A stretch of 64,000 nt of DNA from Dentipellis sp. KUC8613 (Eukaryota > Basidiomycota > Agaricomycetes > Russulales > Hericiaceae): assembly GCA_002286715.1 (NCBI GenBank), contig NSJX01000036.1:118282-182281 (forward strand), given 5' to 3'. Numbering within the stretch: the first letter of the stretch is position 1; each line of letters begins with the position of its first letter. Under the pieces are notes generated by a model, which had not been told where the DNA came from, searched no databases, and was given only the letters and a program-made list of their open reading frames with translations. Positions 12,901 through 23,734 of the stretch are shown piece by piece. A program made the translations under genes and the position numbers.

Positions 12901-13914
12901 ACTTCGTTCTACTTCCTTTCGCATTTGCTAACACTTCAACAGGAAAAGTTCCAAGCTAGACTACAGGAGGCCCAGAAGTCTCGTCAGCGACAAGTCGACG
13001 AGCAGGTGAAGGCGGCTTTGGAGAAGTCTGCCAGCGCGACGGCCGCACCCTCCGAGGAACTCGTCAAGAAGCACGCGGAGGAACTGCGCAACCTGGAATC
13101 CCGCCTCACGGCGAAGCACAAAACAGAGCTCGAGGCTGCCGTCGCTGCCGCTGAAGCGAAGGTCAAAGCCGAGGCTTCGTCCACAGCTCCTGCGTTGTCC
13201 GACGATGGCAAGGCTGCCGTCGAAGCTGCGATCGCCGCGCGCGAGGCAGAGCTCAAGGCCCACCACGCGAAGGAGGTCTCGGATGCCATCGAACAGGGCA
13301 GGTCGGAAATCAGCATGAAGCTGATGCTCAAGGACCGCGTGATTGTCAATACGCAAAATAGAATCAGGGCCCTGGAGCAGCAGATAGAGCAGCTGAAGGG
13401 CGGAAACCCTGCTTCTCCCTCCACTCCCACCCCCGCCGCTAAGTCTACGCCTGCATCGAAACCTGCCGCACCTGCAGCTGCTGCGTCTTCGGCATCTGCC
13501 CCCGGTCCGTCGACAGCGGGCGCCCGCCCTCGCGGCGGCGCGCCTGCTCACGCCGGTGGCCTTCCTCGCAAACCTGGCGAAGCCGGCGCTGCGCCTGCTG
13601 GTGCGGGTGCGCCTGCCGGGCGAGGAAGAGGAAGAGGCACGGCCCGCGGAGGACTCAGCATCCGTGGCACTGCCAACTCCGGACATGCCGCCGCTGCGGC
13701 CGCCGGGCCCTCGCATGCTGCCGGAGCAGGAGGCGTGTCTATCATGGGTGCCGCTGGCAAACGCGCGCGCGAAGAAAGCGATACATCTGCTCCGGACTCG
13801 CTTGCGAAGAGACTGAAGCCGGCCGATGGAAGCGGAGGTGCTGCCGGGGCGGGGGCTGCAAGCGGTGGAAGCAAACCGGTGACGCTCCAGCGTAACAGGG
13901 TCGGCCCTTCATGA
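6991..13914 (+). CDS. MLP1: Nuclear pore basket protein, Mlp1/TPR family
   Basis: A giant coiled-coil protein of roughly 1,950 residues, built from about 18 exons with short introns. Mlp1/TPR forms the filaments of the nuclear basket, anchors mRNA surveillance factors and organises chromatin at the pore. Almost the whole length is heptad-rich Glu/Lys/Gln/Leu sequence. Diagnostic stretches are the FTEVYTELIRMQEQYSKK segment at about 8550-8605 and, in the later half, NKVLHQHLDSV near 11335 and YDRIDPSEVQ near 12035, both typical of the TPR/MLP1 domain. The last 170 residues are Ala/Pro/Gly-rich, with an RGRGRG stretch and a basic KRAREE segment that could serve as nuclear localisation signal. 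The start at 6991 (or the adjacent ATG at 6994) is chosen because it precedes an acidic, disordered N terminus; an upstream ATG at 6922 in the same frame would add a Phe/Pro-rich leader. The stop at 13912-13914 follows VTLQRNRVGPS. Confidence 0.9.
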
Positions 13915-14328
13915 TATTGTTCTTAATGTTCCATCGCGCTATCTTGTCGTTGTATTTCTAGATTTCGTCGTAATTCTGTACACATGGACTTGTGCTCTCC
14001 TATCGCGTTTCTTCGTCACCTGACGGAGTGACTGAACTGCAAATTAGCGTTTGCGTTGCTCTCTTTGGGCTCCATTGCTTCGTTGGAGTCTGAGACGCCT
14101 CACATCAAGAACATTCTTATCGCGACAGAACGGTAGAAACGGCCGTCCGACTTGGGTGGCCAATTGCAGTTTCGCAGACCCACCGCATCAGAAGTGGGGC
14201 ATCCGATAGCACCTGGTGACCTCATCTTCGGACCCGAGTATACCAGAGGATACATTTAAGCAATGGACCTTCGACAGGAAGAACTTACAGGCTTCAGTCC
14301 CACACTCGCTTCAGAGTCGACAGCAAGC
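13915..14328. other. 3' flank of the nucleoporin gene
   Basis: No coding signal. T-rich stretches at 13917-13985 probably belong to the 3' UTR. Confidence 0.4.
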
Positions 14329-14563
14329 ATGCGAACCATAATCGTGCTCCTTGCGCTTGCGGTCTCTGCCGTCGCGATGCCTGTAGCAAACGAACAAGGT
14401 GAGCACAGGGCGTTGTTCGAAGCCGAGCGCTGTTCTCAAGTCTCATTGAGCAGTCGTCTCGCGCGACATCAAGGAAGCCAGGGCAGCGCCTCTGCTCGCA
14501 CCCTTTGTTGAAGGCTGGGGAATCACCCAGGATACTACGCCTTTTCAGCCTGGTGATGAGTGA
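14329..14563 (+). CDS. tiny secreted peptide precursor, 59 residues
   Basis: Exons 14329-14398 and 14453-14563 join in phase to a 59-residue product. Residues 1-17 (MRTIIVLLALAVSAVAM) form a textbook signal peptide. The remaining 42 residues contain a basic SRDIKEARAAP stretch followed by a Trp-containing, acidic tail (VEGWGITQDTT...PGDE). No cysteine is present and no C-terminal CaaX box, so it is neither a defensin-like peptide nor a basidiomycete mating pheromone. The KEAR/AAP region could be a processing site that releases the last 25 or so residues, but the canonical Kex2 site (Lys-Arg) is absent. Function unknown. The call rests only on the signal peptide and the clean splice, and a chance ORF cannot be excluded. 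Confidence 0.45.
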
Positions 14564-14960
14564 ATATGTTGGAGGTGAGCGGCAACGTTGTTCCTATTTG
14601 ACCGCATCCTAATTTTCAGGGCAGCGGCAGAAAACCCGGGTGTAGCAACTGTAGAAACCCACGTTAGTGATAGCTACGAGCACAATGTGGAATCGAGAAT
14701 TTCGAAGCGCGTCCCCTCGCCAACTGTCCTGTGAGCTTCATCTGCTCAGCCACGGTCCTCTCAGGCACACAGACGGTACGAGAGTGACTGAGACAGGGAA
14801 ACCCAGCTCAGCGTCTGCCGAACACAACACCGCGCACTGATAAGAAAGGAGCAGAAGTCGGTAAATTTCATATGAAAGTTCTAGCAGTAAAAAAAGTTAT
14901 ACCCGTCAAATAGATGAGTAGAAGATCCTAGAAAAATAGATATACGAAAGTCCGCCGAAA
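14564..14960. other. short intergenic stretch
   Basis: AT-richer than its surroundings near 14860-14945. It probably contains the 3' ends of the peptide gene (+) and the terpene synthase gene (-). No gene seen. Confidence 0.4.
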
Positions 14961-16180
14961 TCACCCTTGAAGCTCATCCAGCCTGTACCTCTTCGATGCT
15001 ACGTGAAAGCCAATATAGCCTTGGCTGAACTGTTTGTAGCAGTCAAACGCGACACTGTGAGGTTTCAGAGTCTCCAAGACGCGATGGTGCGCCGCAACAG
15101 CGTCTTCGATCACCTCCCGGAGAGCATCAGACGGATGTACGCGCCGGCATCTTGCCAGCGTATAAACCAAGTTCTCTTCTTCGTTGGCCAGCTCTTCCTT
15201 ATAGAAGGAAAGGACGTCACTGAAATGATGCTATCCGGTTAATGGAGAGCATGGTGAATCAAAGACGGAAGGGCTTACTTGGCGTAGCAGAGGAAGGTCA
15301 TCAGATCAGGTAGTACCGGGAGGGAGATTTCCAGCGGCACGTCGGGAGTGAATACAAAGAATCCTAGCAGCTCGGAAAAGCCGCTCATTCGACGGATAAA
15401 CGCGGGGTAATGGGGAGCGGTGGGGGCGGGCTATGTGAAACGAGTTAATATTAATCTGATAGGCCATGCACGCAAGAGAACTCCGCTCACGTTGAACCCG
15501 ATGAAATCATTCTCGAGGCAAACGGCTGTCATGAAGTTCAAGGCCGATGTGATCATCATATTAACGGCAGCAGTTGGAAATTGCGAGGGCACGTCCAAGA
15601 GTAGGTCTGCCAGGTGGTCAAGCATCGGGTGCTTCTGCGGCTGTCGTCGGATAAAGAGGCCATTAAAAGCCAATATAGCATCGTTGTTGTTCTTGAACAC
15701 GTCCTCGGCGCCGACGAAAAATGATATGAGCAATGCGAGGTATTCCTGTGTCTGCTGGTCGGGTAGATGATGGTATGCGTTCCACACGACCGCCACGCCT
15801 ACGGGTATGAGCCGGCGGAAGGAATCGTTTTCCGGCGTAATGTATCCTCGGGCAATGGATTTGGCGATGCATGCTGACTGAAGTTCAGAAAAATCGGACC
15901 TTCCTGCGTAAAGTAGGCCGCATCGACCTAGAAAATCGCGGATGTATCTGCTGATCTGCGCACGTCCAAGCTAAATGCAGCAGAATCAGCTAATGATGTT
16001 GGTGTGTAGTTATGGGATTACCCTTCTGTCGTCGCTGCGTGGTAGATTAGGATAGATGATTAGCACTCTCAGAGTTCGATTGAGCCAGGAGACATGCAGG
16101 TACCTGTCGATAGTAGGTTGCGTAGGTTCGGCGAGGTTCGTGTCTTGTTCGCGAGGCGTCGTCATTTGTTTCTCATCCAT
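14961..16180 (-). CDS. Sesquiterpene synthase, trichodiene-synthase-like family
   Basis: Exons 16180-16022, 15970-15491, 15430-15279 and 15219-14961 splice in phase to 349 residues, close to the usual length of the trichodiene synthase (TRI5) family. The enzyme would ionise farnesyl diphosphate with Mg2+ and cyclise it to a sesquiterpene. The metal-binding NSE motif is perfect: NDVLSFYKEE starts at Asn264 and is created exactly across the third splice junction, which supports the model. The first Asp-rich motif, expected around residues 141-150, reads AEDVFKNNND, so the leading Asp of the usual DD pair is replaced by Glu. The ...VPSQFPTAAVNMMITSALNFMT helix is typical of the family. The gene faces away from a P450 gene 1.3 kb upstream, an arrangement common in terpene clusters. 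The substrate is farnesyl diphosphate by family knowledge; the product cannot be told from sequence. Confidence 0.9.
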
Positions 16181-17473
16181 GTTGCCAGTCTTTCAAGTCG
16201 ATTTTCCGCAAAAGACGTGGTTGATAGGACAGATCACGGACTTTCTATGACAGAGGATGCCACTTGCAGGTGAGTCCTTGCACTATCCCTGGCACCGTGG
16301 CTGCGTCAACAAACTCCACGTAAAAAACATAGCGATAAGTCGGAAAAGTCCGGAGAAATCAGAGATTTCCAATCGACCGTTAGTGAGTGATATCAGCCCC
16401 GTCGACGCCGAGCATAGGCCACGAGCATGATCACAGCCGTTTGAGAATACGTCCATATAGTAAGCCGGCGGCGCCCTCGCGGTTGCAGAAAGATTACATA
16501 AATAATCGTGGTGTGAGGAGGCTAGCGGAGATTGCGGATCTGTATAGTCCGACGCACCAGCCGAACGGTGCCGTTGTCATCATGACTACGGCGCGGTGGC
16601 GGACGGCGCCATTTCTTAGCTCCGGCATATATTTGATGTCCGCCCCAAACTACGTTTCTGCCGGGAAAGGACCTATGAATTCAAGTTCTTGGCAAACGGG
16701 TGAGCGAGCACAGTGACTTCTTCCTCCACCTGTCTTTCGTCTTGTCGCGTTCTGATCAACGCCAGCTCAGGTATAAACGGACAATTCATGACTTGAATAA
16801 GCTCTGTCACTATATCAGTACTCGTCGGGGTATCGAACTGTCCGACGGCTCCACGAGCAAGGTTCCATGGCATGTTCTGATCCGTATGTGAGCGCAATGC
16901 TTATCGTCTGAAATGTATTTGAACCTGGTACCATCGTCTTTTTTGACTTTGGCATAATGGAAACAGCAGATAAAGCATGCAACTTCGGACCAGGTGCTCT
17001 GGTAGGATTCCGCGTTTCAGCTCTGCTACCTTCTGACTGGCCGGCCTACGATGACGAAAAGGTCGGAGTCGAGGCACGACTGACTGTAACTCCCTCCAAC
17101 TCCTTCTGTGTTGACTAACTATGCGACCCACCTCACTATCCATAGAGCGCGCTCTCAAAGTCAACATGGATGATTCAGTGATCCTAGGCTTTAAGCTCGA
17201 ACGATAAGTATCGTCGCATACCCTTTCAGTCTCTTGTACCAAACGCCGCGACCGTGAGGCGCTTTAAGGCGTCTGATTACTGTCTCTTTGACTATTATAG
17301 TACGTGGCCTCGACTGAACAAGAAGTACCTCTGCCAACTCGAAAACATGCCCATAGGCTCCCAAGTGTTCTACTGTCATATCACCAAACGTCCGTCCCTA
17401 TCGTTGGTTCGGGAAGCCTTAATAGGAGCGGCCTTGATTCTGAAGGACTAGGATACGCTCTCTCATTCACGCG
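16181..17473. promoter_or_regulatory. shared upstream region of terpene synthase (-) and P450 (+)
   Basis: A 1.3 kb gap between two divergent start codons. No ORF in it has a recognisable motif. It presumably holds both promoters and could allow co-regulation. I cannot identify a specific factor-binding site. Confidence 0.45.
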
Positions 17474-19603
17474 ATGCTTGATCCAGTTGTCTTCCGCGGC
17501 TTGACACCGATTCTCCTGCTTCTCTTCGTCTACTTCGTAGTGCGTGCCTTTCAGAAATATGGATCCCGGGGAGCACATTATCCACCCGGTCCACCTACAC
17601 TGCCAATCATCGGGAACCTGCTCGCATTCCCGCGCGAGCGTCCCGAAATCAAGTTCGCGGAATGGGGTGAGCATACGTCATACTCATGTGCTCAGATATA
17701 TGTCAACACTTATGGCCACCTCCAGCTCGTCAATATGGGGACGTCATATCCCTCAAAATCTTCAGCCAGACGATTGTCGTCATTCAGACGCCCACTCTGC
17801 TCAAGGAGCTATTCGAAAAGAAGGGCATTTCGAACACGTACCGGCCAGTGTCAACCATCATCGGCATGCTGGTACCCAGCGGTCTCAACTTTGCATTTTG
17901 TCATGAAAGTACGTTGTACTCAGTGCGTTCTCTGACTATAGCTGACATCTTGCGGCAATTAGCCGACGACGCGTGGAAGGCCATGCGGAAGGCGTCGCAA
18001 AGCCTCCTCTCCAAAGAAAGCCTGAAACGCTTTGAGGACCTCCAGCACGCCGAAATGACGCAGACAATGGTCGACCTCCTGCGCGATCCTCAGGTTAGCA
18101 TTCCAGCTCTGTACCTCGTAAATCGTGTACTTACCTCGGACGGCGCAAGGAATGGTACATGCACATCCACCGCTTCACCTTCTCCCTTGCACTCGGCATC
18201 ATCTACGGCAAGCGCTGCCCTCTCTTCACCTCCCCCGACGTGCGCGATTTCTTAGACGTCAACCACCGCTTCATGGACATGCTCAATTTGGGGCGGGCAC
18301 CGCCGGTCGATACGTTTCCTATCCTGAAGTACGTCCCGAAGCGGTGGGCCAAGTGGAAGCGCAACGTGGAGCGCATTCATAATCTCCAGGAAGGGCTTTA
18401 TGGGCGCCTTGTCGATGATGTGCGGGCGCGTGTGGACAGTGACATGGGGAACGGCGCTTTTATGGAAGACTTGGTTCGCAATGCTGAAGGGATGGGTATG
18501 AGAGATAATAGATATCTGAGGTGGGCTTTCGGTTCCTTCGTGCTGCGCCCTGGCTTTTCTCTGATGTCTGTATCAGCTACTTCGGCGGGACGCTTCTGGA
18601 AGGCGCTGATATAGCGTCGCCGACCCTGCACTCCATCGTGCTTTTGGCGATCTCCTTTCCGGAAAAGCAGCATCTGGTGGCAGAGGAGATCAACAGAGTC
18701 ATAGGCTCGCGGCGCGTCCCGCGTCTCGAGGATCTGGAGAATCTGCCATACACGCGAGCCTTCGTCAGCGAGGTCAGTTTTTGGCATTTAGAGACACATA
18801 CACCATTCGTACTCATGCATGGTACCCCAGTGCTTCCGATTCATGCCAGTCTCTCCCCTGGGTGTACCTCACGAGATGGTCCGCGACGAAGTAATCAACG
18901 GCATCCTCTACCCCGAGGGCGCAGTCGTCTTCCAAAACACCTGTGAGACATAATCCATTCAATCCGACTGTCCGCCTTGGACGTACATGCGCAATGCTCA
19001 CTCCACCAAAATGCAGGGCACATGTTCCACGACGAGCGGTACTTCGAGCGCCCGTATGACTTCCTGCCCGAACGGTTCCTCGAGCACCCGCACGGCGTCA
19101 AACCTGGCGTGATAGACGACCCTGCGCGCCGCGATAATCTGCTATTTGGGGGCGGGCGTCGTGTCTGTCCTGGTTTGAACCTGGCACGGACGAATCTGGT
19201 AATGATACCTCCCGACGAATCATTCTGCAGCGTCTGGCAGCTGATCGGCGGTATTGCCTTCCCTAGGACCTTCTCCCAGCATACATGTTCTGGGCGTTCG
19301 AGTTCTCCTCCCCACTGGATCGGGCGACGGGCAAACCAAAGCCAGTCGATTTAACCCGCATCAAGGACGTAAGTCGACCGCTTCCTTCTACCCGTAACCA
19401 TCGACTGCCACTGACACTGCGGAAACGGCCAGGGTTTGGCCCTCGCGCCTCTCCCATTCGAATGCGACATCGTCCCGCGGGCCAAGGAGCGCACGGACGT
19501 GTTGCAGCAGGAGTTTGCGCGTGCAGCCGAGTTCTTGAGGCCGCTTGAGCTGGAGATTACGGAGGAGGATAGGAAGTACAATGCGACGTACCGTGACATG
19601 TAG
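17474..19603 (+). CDS. Cytochrome P450 monooxygenase
   Basis: A microsomal P450 of about 500 residues in several exons. Residues 1-30 hold a membrane anchor (FRGLTPILLLLFVYFVVRAF), followed by the proline hinge YPPGPPTLPIIGN. Splicing TGG-G/CT restores EWARQYGDVISL. The K-helix ExxR motif is formed across an intron (SE/CFR near 18772-18840). The FERPYDFLPERFL segment comes before the haem loop FGGGRRVCPG at about 19147-19176, which supplies the Cys thiolate ligand. The I-helix reads EGADIASPT where A/G-G-x-D-T-T/S is usual, so the conserved Thr involved in oxygen activation appears to be Ile or Ala. The product should oxidise a small hydrophobic substrate at the ER. Its divergent pairing with a sesquiterpene synthase suggests it decorates that terpene (inference). 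The start is the first ATG before the anchor; the stop follows YRDM. Confidence 0.93.
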
Positions 19604-19979
19604 TAGAGTTGGGTTATGGGGTGGGTTGGTTTAACTGAGTGTTTGGCAGTATCGCATACGTCTTCTTACTGCACCTGTTGTATGGCAGTCTCTACGTGAG
19701 GAATGTCTGTCTTGCAAAGTCGGAGAAATGGGTTCGACGTCTGTAGAAAGAAGGAAAAGATCATCTTGCCTTGCCTTTCGGCATGTGCCGAAAAAACGGT
19801 CCCGGCTGCGGCAGGTCAGCGCAAATACGACTCAAATCAGTGAAGCAGTGACAAGACGGACATCATTTCGGAACGTATACACACGATACCCAGTACAGAC
19901 ATGATGTTACAACAATGATCCAAAGCAGCAAAACAACTTGACTCCAACTTATTTCCTTCTTTGGGCGCTACCACTGGCA
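19604..19979. other. intergenic between convergent genes
   Basis: Holds the 3' flanks of the P450 (+) and the kinase-fold gene (-). No other feature seen. Confidence 0.4.
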
Positions 19980-21913
19980 TCAGCACTCGAATATATCCAT
20001 CCCAAGCTCTTTCCTCAAGAGGTCCTTCTCCATCCGCCGCTTGTCCCACCAACTCCTGCCAAGGCCATTCAGTACTTTCTCGGCCTCCGGATCGTCGCCG
20101 TTCAACAACTTCTCCCTCGTAACCTCCTCATCCTCCTCAGCCTCAGGCTCCGCAGGTTCCTTAGCTTCCTCCCCGTTCGTATCGCCCCCTTCCAGAGCCT
20201 TCTCTTCCCTCTCTTTCGCCTCCTTCGCCTTCTTTTCCGCCCTCTCCCGCCGAATCCGCCGTACATGCGAATCAAGCACCTTATCTTGCAGCTTGTCCCA
20301 CATCTCTGCGCGCCCGAAGTCGATGACGCGGAAGCTCGGGCGGTCGAGCGTGCGCCGGTGGGGCGGGAGCGTGAGCGGGCCGGGCTGCATGAGGACGTTG
20401 CGCGTGAAGAAGGAGTTCTGCACGAAGCCGTCTATGTGCAGGCGCAGTGCGAGGGAGAAGATTTCGGTCCTGGATTAGAGTCAGACTTAGCAACGCGGGG
20501 ATTGGCGATATGCAGTGAGCGTACCTTGTGTCTGGGTCGAAGTTCTTCGGGATGATGGGCGTGCCGCAGTCTTCCATCAGGAGGATCGGGCTGGGTATGT
20601 TGTCACTGTGACGGAGACCGCCGGGTGAGTAGTAGCTATAACGCTCCGACTTCGTGTAGACATCGCTATGTCCTGTCGAGTCGGCTTCGCCATCGGTCTG
20701 CTCGGTGGATTGTTTCTCCTGAGTCCCGCTTGATGCACCATCTTCAGTCTTGTTCTCCTTCTCGAATTCGGGCACGTAGTATCCGAAGAATTTCGGTACC
20801 ACCGCCGTTGCAGGCACTGGATACGCACTGGAGAAAAATCTCAGCAAGGATCGAATGAAGTATAATTTGATTAATGGACACTTACTGGTCAGGAGTGCAC
20901 AGGTTATACCCGCACCAATCTTCCATGAGGTACCGCGGGAAGCTATTATACACCGTAGCCTCATTCTGCAGCATCTCGCGCGCGCTCTGTCTCCCCATAG
21001 CGAGCTTCATCGCGACCGTCACCTGCTTGTTCGGCGAGTGCGCGCTGAGCGGGTACGGGAGGCGCACGGACGCGCGGTACGCCATCGAGTGGTGGCCCTC
21101 GCCCATCACGCCGTGCTTGTTCACGTACAGGTGCGCGACGTGCGGCTGGTCCTCGTTGGCGATTTTTCGCGACGGTGCGCGCTCGCGCAGCATCTCGTCC
21201 GTGGGGAAGACGCGTCTGAAGCGCTTCGGCGGGGCATCGTCTGCGGTCGGGCTTTCGTTGCCCTGCGTTTTCAGGTTGTAATGCGGCGGGTGGCCGTAGC
21301 AGACTTCCTCCGGGTCGTGCACGAGGATATAATCCGGAAAGTACGCCTCGGGGATGAACTGCTCGAGCTTCGGGATGCCCTTGAGCTTGAACGGGTCGCC
21401 GGCCTCGGGGCCCCGCTTCAGTTCTTCAAACCCCTGCGGCGCGCGCTCGTCCTCAAGGTCCCAAGAACTGGGCCGCACCTCATATGAACCGTATTCATCG
21501 TCCTCGTCTTCATCTTCGTGGGCCGAGCCCTCATCCATCGCATCGACCGGCGGGTCCAATACCACAGCCCTGCCCTTGCCCTTGCCTTTCTGCTTGCGCA
21601 CCTTCAGCACGGGCCACGGCTTGCGCAGGCGCGGTTTAGGTCCACGCGCGAGCTCGTCCTCGTACGTGTGCGGCGCGATCTCCTCGGGGTGGTCCTTCCC
21701 GAACTCCATGACCATGCTGCGCGACCACGTCGTGATCACCCTCACGCCCGGCTTGCGCCCGATGTGAAAGAAGTCGTCCAGCGCGTGGCCCCAGATCAGC
21801 CCGTTGGGCGTGCGTGTGCCCGTGGGCGGCGGCCGCGGGAGCCAGTCGCCGTCTTTGTCGCGCACCCATTCTTGGCGGACTTCGCGGCGGCGAAAATCTG
21901 GTGCGGGCGCCAT
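19980..21913 (-). CDS. Kinase-fold protein lacking the catalytic-loop Asp (predicted pseudokinase), copy A
   Basis: Exons 21913-20886, 20827-20525 and 20469-19980 give 606 residues. The C-terminal half has protein-kinase landmarks: the ATP-anchoring Lys in VTVAMK (about residue 303), a helix-C Glu in NEATVYN (about 318), PKFFGYY, a hinge-like ILLMEDCG, and the metal-binding DFG (IDFGRAEMW). Where HRDxxxxN should stand, the sequence is FVQNSFFTRN (20381-20437): the Asn is kept but the catalytic Asp is Asn or Ser. Phosphotransfer is therefore unlikely or unusual. The N-terminal 250 residues (WVRDKDGDWLP..., WSRSMVMEFGKDHPEEIAPH) are a family-specific domain with an acidic linker. A Glu/Lys-rich coiled stretch separates DFG from the C-terminal GLGRSWWDKR. 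A close paralogue lies at 38589-40303 in opposite orientation. The start at 21913 precedes the first conserved block; earlier in-frame ATGs exist. Confidence 0.8.
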
Positions 21914-23734
21914 GACTTGGATATTCAACGCGATTCGTAGATGGTTTGGATGATGAAGGTCTGTGGGAGGTGGGAGAGAGAAGTCGAGAGAGCTAGGAAC
22001 CAGAGCCCGCGTTGGTCGGGTTTTTGTATGGCTAGAGGTTGAATTGGAGTGGCACAAAGCAAAGCGCGTGGACTAGTATTAGCATTGTGGACAATAGGGT
22101 GGCCACCACTGATGGATCTGCGATTACCCGATATGAAAGGCATGAGAAGTCCACGAGTTCATACCTCTGGCCACCTTCAAAGAACCTGGAAAAAGCGTAC
22201 GAGAACAAAGCACTGAACACAATACCATGGTTGACTCGGATTCAGATGCGTCAGAAAGAAAGCGCGTCTCGGAGGTATTAGTTGAGGTCGCGTAACACAA
22301 GCGAGCTGTACCACAATTTCTCCATCATAAATCTATCATAGACCTCCTGCGCTTCCGTCTAGCCTGTTACGGAGGTAGCGAAGATCCTCAGCGTACGCTA
22401 AATATTTTAGTACTTTCGGGTGCTTACCTGGCGCTGCGTATGCATAGGTGTGCTGTCAGACGGCAGCCAGAAAATTCGGCAGAGCCGGTCTACTTTTTAA
22501 TGATGACCGTCGTAGTCTTCTGAGGAAAATATGGCTGGCCGACAATCAGCGTGGAAGCGGCGCAGTCGGTAGTCGAGAGCCGGGAATCTGCCAGCGCACC
22601 TTGCCACAGAGCCGGCTGGAGCCGGCCGTTTTGCGTTTCTGGTAATCGCGGACCGGCTCAGGCCGACTTTGGACCCAAATGCGTCTTTTGCCACGGGCTT
22701 GACCTTGACCTGCAACTTGTCCACGTACTGGCGTTACTGCAGCTTTGACCGGGTTTGTCGCTGCTCTTCATCGATAGGATGGTAAGATGAACGAAGACAC
22801 AGCGTTAAGTCTCTACAAACGAATCTTGGCCCATCCTCATCACTCTTTTGTAAGGTGCTTTGTCAAGTTTCGTTGGATGGTATGACAATGTTTTCCACTC
22901 ATACCGCCCACTTCCAGCGCCTATCATCTCCATCGTCATATGGGATGTCATGCCTTGCAGTCTGAAGATGTCTCATTCTATCAGCATGTTCGACGAGTTT
23001 GGGAGACAACAGTCACACGCTCGTGGGTCTACCGTATACTGACTGCCGTTGTGGTACCGCCGCACGGAGGGATGGTAGGTGACCTTCCATCTAGATACCG
23101 GCTTTACTTGTGTATCGCCCTTCTTTGGCTTGATATGATGCAAGCCTGAAGCTGTCACCCCGTGGCTTGAAGGGGATGACGCCTTCGACGTTACCTTGCG
23201 GCAATCCATTTCCGTGGCCACGAGCCCATATGCCGCCGGGCGTTATGTTGCCTCCGTCAAGCGATGGTGAGCTCAACTGCCAAGCCATGTGGCCCCAGCA
23301 CTAATAGACCACTAACCCTCATTAACGGTTGTCACATACTATCGCCTGTCCGACTCGGATGTACGTCCCCGATTCTCGGACTCCCGCAGCTGTATGTAGT
23401 CCTCGAGCACACACGCGGTGCTTCATCTATCCGATTTCCCGCCGCATTCTCCGACGCCGGTCGGGTTCGGATGCGCCTTCCGCGACATGAAGCATGGGTC
23501 GCGCGCGCGATGTCCACCTGGCGGACGGGTCGCGACAGCAGAGTCGCTGCATCCACGACATCGCGTAGTGTCATGGCCGGCCGGGCCGTGCCCGAGGTCT
23601 GTTCTGCGCGGAATATGCTGCTCTGCGCACCACATTAAGCCCGTGTGGCCACTGTATATAACCCTGGGTCCTCTGTTTTACGAAGGCATCTCACAACCGT
23701 CGAACACACACTCATACACCACTCAAACCCAAGA
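21914..23734. other. intergenic region of 1.8 kb with GCCGGC motifs
   Basis: No gene recognised. Around 22596-22660 there is a small cluster of GCCGGCT/GCCGGCC and related CCGGCT words, resembling the denser cluster at 60990-61150. It may be a degraded repeat. The last 90 bases are the promoter of the reductase gene. Confidence 0.45.
23655..23661 (+). promoter_or_regulatory. TATA box (TATATAA)
   Basis: A perfect TATATAA about 75 bp upstream of the reductase ATG at 23735, the usual spacing in basidiomycetes with a short leader. Confidence 0.65.

Noticed and set aside
12961..13716. 251-residue Arg/Gly-rich minus-strand frame
   Set aside because: Antisense of the last Mlp1/TPR exon, no motif.
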